From contig PBLD01000001.1 of the NCBI GenBank assembly GCA_002722255.1, positions 672,438 through 736,437 on the forward strand: a stretch of 64,000 bases of DNA. The letters run 5' to 3'. The notes under the pieces are model-generated. The model was not told the origin of the DNA, made no database searches, and saw only the letters and a program-made list of their open reading frames with translations. The DNA comes from Winogradskyella sp. GTDB lineage: Bacteria; Bacteroidota; Bacteroidia; Flavobacteriales; Flavobacteriaceae. Each line of letters opens with the position of its first letter. The first letter of the stretch is position 1. The position numbers were made by a program, and so were the translations under genes. Of the stretch, positions 43,211-52,450 are shown piece after piece.

Positions 43211-44896
43211 GTGAAAATTAAAAAATTACATAATGTTCTTAGGATAAGTAGACAAAGAGTAGTGCTGTCTCTCTTCTCTTTACTACTATCTTTCATCTCT
43301 TTCAGTCAAGTTACAAAAGAGGTTGATACGACTAAAATTAGAATAGGAGAGCAAATCAACTATAAAATAAAAGTTGAAGCAGACTCTACAGCATTAGTTG
43401 TTTTTCCAGAAGGACAAACGTTTTCACCACTTGAAGCGGTAGAGGCTTTAGAAATTGATACCACTAAGAAAGATTCAAAATTCAAACTATCAAGAATTTA
43501 CAAGCTTACACACTTCGATTCTGGATCGTATACCATACCAAGACAAAAAATAATTATTGGGGAAAAACCATTCTACACAGATTCGCTTCGGGTAGATGTT
43601 GGCACAGTTGAAGTTGATACTACAAAGCAGAAGTTATACGACATTAAACCAATTATAGAAGTTGAGAAAAACAGTAGTAATTGGTGGATTTGGTTATTGG
43701 TAATTCTTGCAGCCTTAGCTTTAATTGGCTTTTTGTTGTGGTGGTTTGTTTGGAGAGAAAAACCACTGACAGAGGAAGAGGAAATCGCGTTGTTGCCACC
43801 TTATGACAGAGCAAAGTTAGCTTTAAAAAAGTTAGATAACAGTCAATATTTAATACGTTCAGAAGTCAAAGAATATTATTCTGAACTGACCATGATTATC
43901 AGAAAATATTTAGACGAAAAAGTATACGAACGCTCTCTTGAGAGTACAACAGATGAGCTGATGAATAGACTTCAGCTTTTAAAAGAAGGTAACCAATTTC
44001 CGTTTTCTAAAGAAACACTTAATAATCTCGAAACTATTCTAAAACGTGCCGATTTAGTAAAATTTGCAAAGTCAGCGCCAGATACTGCACTAATTGAAAT
44101 GGATAGAGCAACGATTGAAAAAGAAATAGAAAGTGTTAAAGCCATTTTACCGGAGCCTTCAGAAGAAGAAAAGTTGTTAGATCAACAATACAAAGAAGCA
44201 CAAGAACGTAAGAAGAAACGAACTAAAATTCTTATTACAGTTGCGAGCTTAGTTTTATTGCTTGCTGCTACTTACGTAGGTTTTGGTTTAAAATATGGTT
44301 TTAAATATGTAAATGACACCATTTTAGGAGATGAAAGTAAAGAGCTTTTAGAAGGCGAATGGGTTAAAAGTGTCTATGGATATCCACCAGTTTATATAGA
44401 GACTCCAGAGGTTTTAAAACGTGTTCAGGATACACTTTCAGACAAATCAAAAGATAAGATTACAAAAAGAGTTTTTGTATTTGATGACGCTGAGCATCTT
44501 GAAATTAAGATTATTACAGATGAGGTGAATAATCAACAAGGACAAGAGGATATTCAAAGAAAAGTAGTGCAGTCCATTGACAATATCATAAAATCATGGG
44601 AGTCTGAAAATGTTCAAAATATAATTACTAAAGACGATACATTTAAAACACCAAATGATGTCGAAGGGAGTAAAACGCATGGTACGGCTGATTTTCCAAT
44701 TCAAGATTCTGATGAAACTTTTGAAGGTGAATATGCTATATTCAGTTTTGCAACCAAAGAAGGAATGATAGCACACATAACTCTATTTTGGGCTAAAGAG
44801 GATAGCTATGCTGTTGAGATTGCAGAAAAAATTATAGCATCCATAGAGATGAAATCTGACGAACAAGCAAATACAGAACAAGAATCACAGAATTAA
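43211..44896 (+). CDS. BatD/DUF4381-like membrane protein
   Basis: The 561-residue protein starts with GTG at 43211 (KIKKLHNVLRISRQ follows); no ATG precedes the signal/anchor (VVLSLFSLLLSFISFSQ). An exported beta-domain (about 35-145: KIRIGEQINYKIKVEADST) is followed by a membrane helix (WWIWLLVILAALALIGFLLWWFVW) and a cytoplasmic DUF4381-like region (ALKKLDNSQYLIRSEVKEYYSELTMIIRKYLDEKVYERSLESTTDEL). Unusually, a second helix (ILITVASLVLLLAATYVGFGL) and about 190 further residues, unrecognised, follow. The stop overlaps the BatA start (TAATG). Confidence 0.85.
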   Translation: MKIKKLHNVLRISRQRVVLSLFSLLLSFISFSQVTKEVDTTKIRIGEQINYKIKVEADSTALVVFPEGQTFSPLEAVEALEIDTTKKDSKFKLSRIYKLTHFDSGSYTIPRQKIIIGEKPFYTDSLRVDVGTVEVDTTKQKLYDIKPIIEVEKNSSNWWIWLLVILAALALIGFLLWWFVWREKPLTEEEEIALLPPYDRAKLALKKLDNSQYLIRSEVKEYYSELTMIIRKYLDEKVYERSLESTTDELMNRLQLLKEGNQFPFSKETLNNLETILKRADLVKFAKSAPDTALIEMDRATIEKEIESVKAILPEPSEEEKLLDQQYKEAQERKKKRTKILITVASLVLLLAATYVGFGLKYGFKYVNDTILGDESKELLEGEWVKSVYGYPPVYIETPEVLKRVQDTLSDKSKDKITKRVFVFDDAEHLEIKIITDEVNNQQGQEDIQRKVVQSIDNIIKSWESENVQNIITKDDTFKTPNDVEGSKTHGTADFPIQDSDETFEGEYAIFSFATKEGMIAHITLFWAKEDSYAVEIAEKIIASIEMKSDEQANTEQESQN

Positions 44897-45900
44897 TGTT
44901 TGAAGATATACAATTTTTAAATAAAGAGTTATTTTGGTTTCTATTGCTTTTGCCAATAGCAATAGCTTGGTATGTATTTAAGCACAATAAGCAATCTGCT
45001 GAGTTAAAAATGTCGAGTATTGAAGGTTTTAAAGCAACATCGTCCTTTTGGTCAAAATTCAAGCATCTATTATTTGCTTTAAGAATGTTAGCTCTAGCCT
45101 TGCTAATTACAGCACTTGCAAGACCAAGAACGGTTGATGTATCTACAAAAACCAAGACTACAAGTGGTATAGATATTGTAATGGCCATAGACGTTTCGGC
45201 TAGTATGCTGGCAAAAGATTTACGTCCTAACCGTTTAGAAGCCTTAAAAGAAGTTGCTGCAGATTTTATAGATGGTCGTCCTAACGACAGAATTGGTTTA
45301 GTAGAGTATGCAGGAGAGGCTTATACCAAAACGCCAATTACCACAGACAAGTCTATTGTGCAACGTTCACTTAGAGATATAAAGTACAATACCATTATAG
45401 AAGGTGGTACAGCCATTGGTATGGGTTTGGCTACTTCAGTAAATAGACTTAAAGACAGCAGAGCTAAAAGTAAGGTAATTATTCTGCTTACAGATGGTGT
45501 TAATAATTCAGGTTTTATAGACCCAAAAATTGCCAGTGAGTTAGCTGTAGAGTATGGTATAAAGGTCTATACAATAGGCTTAGGAACCAATGGTATGGCA
45601 TTATCTCCAAGTGCAATAAATTCTAACGGAACCTTCAGATACAGCCGTCAACAGGTAGAGATAGATGAAAAATTATTAGAGGAGATAGCCAATGTAACGG
45701 GTGGGCAATATTTTAGGGCAACCAATAATCAAAAACTAGCTGAGATTTATAAAGAAATTAATAAGCTAGAAAAAACGGAAATAGAAGAAAAGAAGTACTA
45801 TAACTATGATGAAAAGTACAGACCATTAGTGCTCTTAGCAGGTATACTTTTATTAATAGAGATAATTTTAAAACACACAATATTTAGAAGCTTTGTTTAG
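44896..45900 (+). CDS. batA: VWA domain protein BatA
   Basis: The 334-residue protein has N-terminal hydrophobic segments (ELFWFLLLLPIAIAWYVF, LRMLALALLITALA), a von Willebrand A domain with intact MIDAS (DVSASMLAKD, then a Thr loop TPITTD and LTDGVNNSG), and a C-terminal helix. It faces the periplasm by membrane hairpin and is the likely substrate of MoxR control. In Bacteroides fragilis the batA-E operon aids oxygen tolerance. The ATG overlaps the upstream stop, implying coupled translation. Confidence 0.93.
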   Translation: MFEDIQFLNKELFWFLLLLPIAIAWYVFKHNKQSAELKMSSIEGFKATSSFWSKFKHLLFALRMLALALLITALARPRTVDVSTKTKTTSGIDIVMAIDVSASMLAKDLRPNRLEALKEVAADFIDGRPNDRIGLVEYAGEAYTKTPITTDKSIVQRSLRDIKYNTIIEGGTAIGMGLATSVNRLKDSRAKSKVIILLTDGVNNSGFIDPKIASELAVEYGIKVYTIGLGTNGMALSPSAINSNGTFRYSRQQVEIDEKLLEEIANVTGGQYFRATNNQKLAEIYKEINKLEKTEIEEKKYYNYDEKYRPLVLLAGILLLIEIILKHTIFRSFV

Positions 45901-46930
45901 AATAGACGAAAAAATATGGTTTTGGACCTTACTGGTTATTCCGGTAATAATTTTGCTATTTGTTTTGCTGCAAGTGTGGAGACGCTCTGCTCAGAAGAAG
46001 TTCGCAGATAGTCATTTGCTTAATCGCTTGAGTCCTAATCAGTCACTTTTTAAAAGAGTTTTAAAAGTTACAGTTCTATGTTTAGCCTTTGCATGTTTGT
46101 CTTTAGCGTTAGTAAACCCAAAAATTGGTACCAAATTAGAAACAGTTCGTAGTCAAGGAGTAGATATTGTATTTGCTGTAGATGTTTCAAAAAGTATGTT
46201 GGCTGAAGATATAGCGCCAAACCGATTAGAAAAATCAAAACAACTTGTAACTCAAATTATAAATAGTTTAGCGAGTGATAGAGTTGGTATCATTGCTTAT
46301 GCAGGTAAAGCATTTCCTCAGTTGCCTATAACTACAGATTATGCATCGGCAAAAATGTTTTTGCAAAATATGAATACGGATATGTTATCTTCTCAAGGAA
46401 CAGCCATTCATGAAGCTATTCAATTAGCCAAAACATATTATGACGATGATGAGCAAACCAACCGAGTACTAATAATTATTTCAGATGGTGAAGATCATGG
46501 AGGTGAAGCCATTGATATTGCTGAAGAAGCCAACGAAGAAGGCATAAGAATTTTAACGGTTGGAGTTGGTGATACAAAAGGAGGTCCTATTCCAATAAAA
46601 CGCAATGGAGTTGTTCTCAATTATAAAAAAGATAACAATGGGGAAACAGTTATCACCAGATTAGATGAGAGCACCTTAAGAGAAATAGCAGAAGAAACAG
46701 ATGGAGTTTATATAAATGGAAGTAATACTGCTGAAGTTGTAGAAACCATTAAAGACGTTTTAGATAAGATGGATAAAACGGAATTTGAATCTAAACAAAT
46801 AGCAGACTTTAAAGACCAGTTTCAGTGGTTTTTGGGCATAGGTATCTTTTTATTATTTATAGAAATTTTCTTTTTAGAAAGAAAAACAGCCTGGTTAAAG
46901 AAATTGAATCTGTTCAACGAGAATTTTTAA
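45893..46930 (+). CDS. batB: VWA domain protein BatB
   Basis: The 345-residue protein is the second VWA protein of the pair, with membrane helices near residues 10-27 and 55-73, MIDAS DVSKSMLAED and ISDGEDHGG. Its start is TTG at 45893, which overlaps the batA stop by eight bases; no ATG occurs before the first helix, and the first residues (MFRIDEKIWFW) fit the family, so the TTG is accepted. This suggests that BatB synthesis depends on translation of batA. Confidence 0.92.
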   Translation: MFRIDEKIWFWTLLVIPVIILLFVLLQVWRRSAQKKFADSHLLNRLSPNQSLFKRVLKVTVLCLAFACLSLALVNPKIGTKLETVRSQGVDIVFAVDVSKSMLAEDIAPNRLEKSKQLVTQIINSLASDRVGIIAYAGKAFPQLPITTDYASAKMFLQNMNTDMLSSQGTAIHEAIQLAKTYYDDDEQTNRVLIIISDGEDHGGEAIDIAEEANEEGIRILTVGVGDTKGGPIPIKRNGVVLNYKKDNNGETVITRLDESTLREIAEETDGVYINGSNTAEVVETIKDVLDKMDKTEFESKQIADFKDQFQWFLGIGIFLLFIEIFFLERKTAWLKKLNLFNENF

Positions 46931-46982
46931 ATTTTCTTTAACGCCATTTAATTAGTGGGTTTGTTACTTTTAAAGTAGAATT

Positions 46983-47822
46983 ATGAAGATGAAGACTTAC
47001 ATATTAGCGATAATAGTACTGACTGGTTTTTTTGGCTTTAGTCAAGACCAGGATAAAGAACAGTTAAAAAAAGAAAAAAGAGCCACAAATTTGGTTTATA
47101 AAGCCAATGAGTTGGCGCAAGAAGATGATTATATCCAAGCAGAAATGGAATATAGAAGAGCCATTTCTAATGCGCCAAACCAAGCAGTAGGAGCCTACAA
47201 TCTTGCGACAACCTATTACAAAAAAGGGAACTTCAACGAAGCTTTATTCAGAACGCAAGAAGCTGCAAAAAAGGCTGAAACAAAAGACGAAAAACATAGA
47301 GCATATCACAACATAGGAAATCTCTTAATGAAAGAGAAAAAGTGTAAAGAAGCTATGGAGGCTTTTAAAAATGCTTTAAGAAACAATCCAACTGATGAAG
47401 AAACCAGGTACAATTTTGCTTTAGCAAAGGAATGTGCAGAACAGCAAAAAGACGGAGGAGGAGAAGACGACAAAAAGGACGAGAATAAAGAACAAGAAAA
47501 AGACAAGGAAAAAGAAGAAAAGAAGGAAGACGAAAACAAAGATAATAAGGACAAGAAAGACGAAGGCGATAAGGATAAAAAAGAAGGTGATAAAGAAGAG
47601 GATGACAAAGGGAAACCTCAGGATGATAAAAAGGATGAAGGCAAAGATGATAAAGACAAAAAAAATCCAAATCAGAAACCTAAACCAAAGCCAGGTCAGA
47701 TGTCTCCTCAGCAAATGAAGAATATTCTAGAGGCCATGCAAAATCAAGAACAAAAGGTTCAGCAAAAAATGAATGCCGAAAAGCAAAAAGGAGCTAAAGT
47801 TAGAACCGAAAAAGACTGGTAG
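46983..47822 (+). CDS. batC: TPR protein BatC with charged low-complexity domain
   Basis: The 279-residue exported protein (signal ending GFFGFSQ) has tetratricopeptide repeats at about 35-145 (AEMEYRRAISNAPNQAVGAYNLATTYYKKGN, ALRNNPTDEETRYNFALAK). Then comes a run of about 85 residues nearly all Lys, Asp, Glu, Gly, Gln, Asn (47440-47690), and a PGQMSPQQMKNILEAMQNQEQ segment typical of BatC. The low-complexity run is often present but unusually long. In this operon BatC is presumably a scaffold in the periplasm. Confidence 0.92.
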   Translation: MKMKTYILAIIVLTGFFGFSQDQDKEQLKKEKRATNLVYKANELAQEDDYIQAEMEYRRAISNAPNQAVGAYNLATTYYKKGNFNEALFRTQEAAKKAETKDEKHRAYHNIGNLLMKEKKCKEAMEAFKNALRNNPTDEETRYNFALAKECAEQQKDGGGEDDKKDENKEQEKDKEKEEKKEDENKDNKDKKDEGDKDKKEGDKEEDDKGKPQDDKKDEGKDDKDKKNPNQKPKPKPGQMSPQQMKNILEAMQNQEQKVQQKMNAEKQKGAKVRTEKDW

Positions 47823-47858
47823 TTTAACTAAGAGTTACTTATCATTGTTGTTCAAAAA

Positions 47859-49634
47859 ATGAAAATCATCAAAAACATATCGATAGTTTTATTTTTGCTA
47901 TTCTCTAGCATAACTTATGCTCAAGTAAAGTTTGAAGCTAAAGTCAGTAAACAAAAACTTGGAGTAAATGAGCGTTTGCGTATAGATTTTGAGATGAATC
48001 AGGACGGAGACAATTTTGTTCCACCAAATTTTGATGATTTCACAGTTGTAGGTGGTCCTAATACGTCTTTGATGAATTCTTATGCTAACGGCAAAAAGAC
48101 ATACCAAAAAACGTATAGCTACTTTTTAGCACCAAAGAAGAAAGGAAAGTTTACAATTAAACAGGCAACTATAGAGATCGATGGAGAAGTCTATAAAACA
48201 TTTCCGGTCACCGTAACAGTAGTAGATGCTGTAGATAAGCCTAATGGTAAGCCAAATGCTTCAGACATAGCTTCAGATAAGATTCATTTAGTTGCAGAAG
48301 TATCTAATAGCAACCCTTATTTAAACGAACCAACTACAGTGGTTTATAAGCTCTACGTAGCAAGAGATGTAGGTATTAGTAACAATTGGAGAGAAAAGCA
48401 AACACCAAGATATAACGACTTTTGGAGTCAGAATATAGAAATAAAAGGACTTAATATTCAAAGAGGTGAATATAAAGGTGAAGATTACCGCTATGTGGTT
48501 TTAAGAAAGACGGTTTTGTATCCTCAAAAAACAGGAAAATTAAAACTAGAACCTTTAGTTTTAGATGTTACTGTAGAAGTGCCAACAGGAAGATCTAATG
48601 TCTTCCTTCAGCAAATAATGACTAAGGTACCAAAAACAATTACTGCAGGGAGTAAAACTATTAATGTAAAACCGTTGCCAGAGCAAGGTAAACCTTCTGA
48701 CTTTAAAGGAGCTGTAGGAGATTTTAATTTTAATGTTACCACTTCAAAAAATCAATTAAATGCTACAGAATCGCTACAGGCAAAGATTGAGGTTACAGGT
48801 AGAGGAAATCTTAAATTATTTGAACTTCCTAAATTAACCACACCGAGTTCTTTAGAGGTGTACGAACCAGAACATAAAGAAAATGTGCGTACAGGGTTAA
48901 GTGGTATGCAAGGAAGTATTTCAGATACTTATACCATAGTACCACAATATCGTGGTAAATATCCTATACCATCAATATCATTTTCATATTTCGACTTAAA
49001 AACAGAGAGTTACAAGCGTATTACATCAGATGAAATTATAATAGATGTTGTAGAAGGTCCAACAGCATCAGTTAATAGTTCTGAAGGTGCAGAAGAAGGC
49101 AATATAAAACAAGTAGTTAAGCCCAATTCTAATGCATTTGCATTTATAAAAACCACATCTAATTGGGAGTCTATGTCTAGCAAAGACTTTTTTAAATCAA
49201 CAAGTTTTTGGTGCTTATTGTTATTACCATTTTTAGCAATACCATTGGCAATTATAATAAGAAGAGCAAAAGACAAACGCGATGCAGATGTTGTAGGAAC
49301 TCGAATAAGAAAAGCAGACCGTTTAGCTAAAAAATACTTAACTGAAGCTAAGAAAAATTTAGGGCAAAAAGAGGTTTTCTATGAGTCATTAGAAAGGGCC
49401 TTGCATAATTATTTAAAGGCGAAATTAAATATTGAAACCAGTGATTTTAACAAGGAGAAGATAAATACACTACTTACAAAACGACAAGTTGAGAGTAATG
49501 TGGTTTCAGAGTTCATTTCAATTTTAGAAAGTTGCGAATTGGCAAGATATACGCCAATAACCAATGTTACAATGCAGAATGATTATGATAAGGCTGCAAA
49601 AACAATTTCATTAATAGATAAACAAATTAGATAG
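47859..49634 (+). CDS. batD: BatD protein
   Basis: The 591-residue protein has a signal peptide (LFLLFSSITYAQ), several Ig-like periplasmic domains (VKFEAKVSKQKLGVNERLRIDFEMNQDGDNFVPPNFDDFTVVGGPN, SNPYLNEPTTVVYKLYV, YPQKTGKLKLEPL, QLNATESLQAKIEVTGRGNLKLFELP) and one C-terminal membrane helix (FWCLLLLPFLAIPLAIII) with a cytoplasmic tail. This is the standard BatD (oxygen tolerance) arrangement. Its stop is directly followed by the batE ATG. Confidence 0.94.
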   Translation: MKIIKNISIVLFLLFSSITYAQVKFEAKVSKQKLGVNERLRIDFEMNQDGDNFVPPNFDDFTVVGGPNTSLMNSYANGKKTYQKTYSYFLAPKKKGKFTIKQATIEIDGEVYKTFPVTVTVVDAVDKPNGKPNASDIASDKIHLVAEVSNSNPYLNEPTTVVYKLYVARDVGISNNWREKQTPRYNDFWSQNIEIKGLNIQRGEYKGEDYRYVVLRKTVLYPQKTGKLKLEPLVLDVTVEVPTGRSNVFLQQIMTKVPKTITAGSKTINVKPLPEQGKPSDFKGAVGDFNFNVTTSKNQLNATESLQAKIEVTGRGNLKLFELPKLTTPSSLEVYEPEHKENVRTGLSGMQGSISDTYTIVPQYRGKYPIPSISFSYFDLKTESYKRITSDEIIIDVVEGPTASVNSSEGAEEGNIKQVVKPNSNAFAFIKTTSNWESMSSKDFFKSTSFWCLLLLPFLAIPLAIIIRRAKDKRDADVVGTRIRKADRLAKKYLTEAKKNLGQKEVFYESLERALHNYLKAKLNIETSDFNKEKINTLLTKRQVESNVVSEFISILESCELARYTPITNVTMQNDYDKAAKTISLIDKQIR

Positions 49635-50396
49635 ATGAAAGGACTTATCACATTATTTCTTTGTTTTTTTTACGTTGTTGTTTTTTCTCAAAACGATAAG
49701 CTTTTTAATGAAGCCAATGCACTTTATAATGATGGTAAATACGCAGAAGCTATTGATAAATATGAGGCGATTTTAGACTCTGGTCAGCATTCTGCAGAGC
49801 TATATTTTAATTTGGGAAATGCCAACTACAAACTTAATAATATAGCACCAAGCGTATATTATTATGAAAAAGCATTGTTGCTAAACCCTAGTGATAAAGA
49901 CATTAAAAACAACTTGGTAGGTTATGCTCAAAACATGACTATTGATTCTATTGATACAGTACCTCAGGTTGGTTTTACCAGAATTATTAATAATCTAGTT
50001 AATACATTTAGTAAAGATACTTGGGCAAAAATTGCTGTTGCAGGCGTTATTGTTTTTGTTGTCTTATTTTTATTATATCACTTTTCTTATGCAACTTCTA
50101 AAAAGAGAGTGGCTTTTGTAGTAAGCTTGATAGGCCTGTTTGGAGCTTGTTTTTCTGTAGCAATGGCATTTAAAAAGGAAAATTTAAATAAAAAAGATAA
50201 TCCGGCTATCGTGTTTGCACAAGAGTCTAAAGTAAAATCTGAAGCAAACAAAACTTCAGAAGAGGTGTTTAGACTTCATGAAGGTACAAAAGTGCAAGTT
50301 ATAGATACTTATGAGGATTGGAATAAAATTCAGCTTTCAGACAATTCTACGGGCTGGATTCCTTCAAAAGACATAAAAATCCTTAAGACCTTTTAA
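49635..50396 (+). CDS. batE: BatE, TPR and SH3 domain protein
   Basis: The 253-residue protein has a signal peptide (FFYVVVFSQ), TPR (ANALYNDGKYAEAIDKYEAILDSG, YYYEKALLLNPSDKDIKNNL), two membrane helices (VAGVIVFVVLFLLYHFSY, VAFVVSLIGLFGACFSVAMAF) and a C-terminal SH3 domain (VRLHEGTKVQV-type, DTYEDWNKIQLSDNSTGWIPSKDIKIL). It ends the Bat operon; no terminator is evident downstream. Confidence 0.93.
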   Translation: MKGLITLFLCFFYVVVFSQNDKLFNEANALYNDGKYAEAIDKYEAILDSGQHSAELYFNLGNANYKLNNIAPSVYYYEKALLLNPSDKDIKNNLVGYAQNMTIDSIDTVPQVGFTRIINNLVNTFSKDTWAKIAVAGVIVFVVLFLLYHFSYATSKKRVAFVVSLIGLFGACFSVAMAFKKENLNKKDNPAIVFAQESKVKSEANKTSEEVFRLHEGTKVQVIDTYEDWNKIQLSDNSTGWIPSKDIKILKTF

Positions 50397-50451
50397 AAAT
50401 TGTTAACAAAATCATATATTGTGAGAGTAATATTTGCTCACAGCAAAATCT

Positions 50452-50739
50452 ATGATTTTAAAAAGAACAATTGCACTATTATTTGTAATGCTATTTACGC
50501 TAATGATATGTGCGCCAACTATAATTATATCCTGCGATGATTCGGCAGATATTTCCGCATTTTTTGGAATGAATGAAGAAGAAGAGGATACTAAGGTACT
50601 TTTTGATAAATCACCAGAAGAATTAGAAGACATATCAATAGATATTAATAAAAAGGAGTATATCGTTTATACTGCTAAAGAATACTATATACCTCATTTA
50701 AATTTAATTTCGCCACCTCCCGAGAGATACCTTATTTAA
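50452..50739 (+). CDS. Small exported protein of unknown function
   Basis: The ATG at 50452 gives 95 residues; a TTG at 50434 would only add six. A hydrophobic segment (TIALLFVMLFTLMICAPTIII) ends in SCDDSAD and may be a lipoprotein signal or an anchor. An acidic stretch (NEEEEDTK) and the tail YYIPHLNLISPPPERYLI follow. I do not recognise it. It lies between batE and the SulP gene on the same strand and could belong to either unit. Confidence 0.6.
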   Translation: MILKRTIALLFVMLFTLMICAPTIIISCDDSADISAFFGMNEEEEDTKVLFDKSPEELEDISIDINKKEYIVYTAKEYYIPHLNLISPPPERYLI

Positions 50740-50794
50740 ATACTGTCATATAACGAACTTTTAAAAAAGGTTATCAAAATTAAATTAAAAAAGT

Positions 50795-50812
50795 CTTAGA
50801 GGTCTCTCTAAG
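50795..50812 (+). promoter_or_regulatory. Hairpin in the leader of the SulP gene
   Basis: CTTAGAG and CTCTAAG form a perfect 7-bp stem with a four-base loop, ending 17 bases before the SulP start. It may shape translation initiation; no T run follows. Confidence 0.35.
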
Positions 50813-50829
50813 TGTAAATTGTATATAAT

Positions 50830-52407
50830 ATGTTTAAATCATTAAAAAGTGACATACCAGCGAGTATTGTTGTTTTCTTCGTAGCACTCCCATTATGTTT
50901 AGGAATTGCTTTAGCAAGTGGAGCGCCATTATTTTCAGGTTTAATAGCAGGAATAATAGGAGGAATAGTTGTAGGATTCTTAAGTGGATCTCAAATTGGT
51001 GTAAGTGGTCCTGCGGCAGGTCTTGCGGCAATAGTATTAACAGCAATAACAGCACTAGGTGGATGGGAAAATTTCTTGGTAGCTGTTGTACTTGGAGGAG
51101 TAATTCAAATTATTTTTGGAATTCTAAGACTTGGAATTATAGGGTATTATTTTCCTTCTTCAGTAATCAAAGGAATGTTGACAGGAATTGGGATAATCAT
51201 TATTCTAAAGCAGATTCCTCATTTTTTTGGATACGATATAGAGCCAGAAGGAGCAGATAGTTTCTTGGAGCCATCTGGTGAAAATACATTTTCAGCTATT
51301 CTTTCTGCAGTAGACAACATAACAATTGGTTCAACCGTGATAGGAATAATTAGTTTAATCATACTACTGCTATGGAGTAATGTTCTTGTTAAAAAAGGAA
51401 AGTTTTTTGAAATAGTACAAGGACCTCTTGTTGCAGTTGTGGTAGGTATTATATTTTACTTATTGACCAATACAAATGAAACGTTAGCTATTGAAGCGGC
51501 TCACTTGGTTAGTGTACCAGTGCCTGATGGATTTGACTCTTTTATTGGTCAGTTTAGTTTTCCGAATTTTAGTGTTATTACACAAGCCGATGTACTAATT
51601 ACAGGATTTACTATTGCTTTAGTAGCATCGTTAGAAACGTTATTATGTGTTGAGGCAACCGATAAGTTAGATCCTCACAAGCGTGTAACACCAACTAATA
51701 GAGAGCTTTTGGCACAAGGAACAGGTAATATTGTATCAGGATTAATTGGAGGTTTGCCTATTACGCAAGTAATTGTTCGTAGCTCGGCAAATATTCAATC
51801 TGGTGGTAAAACTAAGGCAAGTGCTATTATTCATGGATTTTTACTGTTAATTTCAGTGATTATTATACCTCGTATACTAAACTACATTCCGTTATCTGTA
51901 TTAGCAGCTATTTTATTTATTGTTGGTTACAAATTGGCAAAACCATCAACATTTAAGGCCATGTATAATGGAGGATGGATGCAGTTTGTGCCATTTATTG
52001 TAACAGTTTTAGGAATTGTATTTCTAGATTTATTAAAAGGAATTGGTTTAGGTTTGGCCATAGGTATATTTATAGTACTATACAGAAGCTATAAAAACTC
52101 CCACTTCTTACATAAAGAAGGAGAAGATATTGATGATGGTAAGATTAAGATGACTTTAGCAGAAGAAGTTACCTTCTTTAACAAGGGTGCAATTTTAAAG
52201 GAATTAGATCGTGTACCTCACGATTCTACTTTGGAGTTAGATGTAAGGAATACAAAATTTTTAGATAACGATATTGTTGAAATTCTTGAAGACTTTGCTT
52301 TTAAAGCAAAAGAACGAAATATTAATATTAAATTGTTTTCAGAAAGAGGTATCGTTGAAAATCCGGATAGTTTTGTGACATTTTTTAAAACAGAAAAAAA
52401 GAAGTAA
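50830..52407 (+). CDS. SulP family anion transporter
   Basis: The 525-residue membrane protein has about 12-14 helices and the SulP signatures: DIPASIVVFFVALPLCLGIALASGAPLFSGLIAGIIGGI, GSQIGVSGPAAGLAAIVLTAI, and GNIVSGLIGGLPITQVIVRSSANIQSGGKTKASAIIHG. A C-terminal STAS-like domain (about 435-520: TFFNKGAILKELDRVPHDSTLELDVRNTKFLDNDIVEIL) follows. It is coupled with a carbonic anhydrase gene 43 bases downstream, which points to bicarbonate rather than sulfate as substrate. Confidence 0.92.
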   Translation: MFKSLKSDIPASIVVFFVALPLCLGIALASGAPLFSGLIAGIIGGIVVGFLSGSQIGVSGPAAGLAAIVLTAITALGGWENFLVAVVLGGVIQIIFGILRLGIIGYYFPSSVIKGMLTGIGIIIILKQIPHFFGYDIEPEGADSFLEPSGENTFSAILSAVDNITIGSTVIGIISLIILLLWSNVLVKKGKFFEIVQGPLVAVVVGIIFYLLTNTNETLAIEAAHLVSVPVPDGFDSFIGQFSFPNFSVITQADVLITGFTIALVASLETLLCVEATDKLDPHKRVTPTNRELLAQGTGNIVSGLIGGLPITQVIVRSSANIQSGGKTKASAIIHGFLLLISVIIIPRILNYIPLSVLAAILFIVGYKLAKPSTFKAMYNGGWMQFVPFIVTVLGIVFLDLLKGIGLGLAIGIFIVLYRSYKNSHFLHKEGEDIDDGKIKMTLAEEVTFFNKGAILKELDRVPHDSTLELDVRNTKFLDNDIVEILEDFAFKAKERNINIKLFSERGIVENPDSFVTFFKTEKKK

Positions 52408-52450
52408 AAAAATAATGCTTCAAACTTAGGAAGCACAAAAAAAATATCAA

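Noticed and set aside
47306..47718. Overlapping open frames on both strands in the BatC gene (Ser/Leu-rich and Lys/Arg-rich products)
   Set aside because: They are shadows of the purine-rich K/D/E coding tract; products are low-complexity and have no start context.
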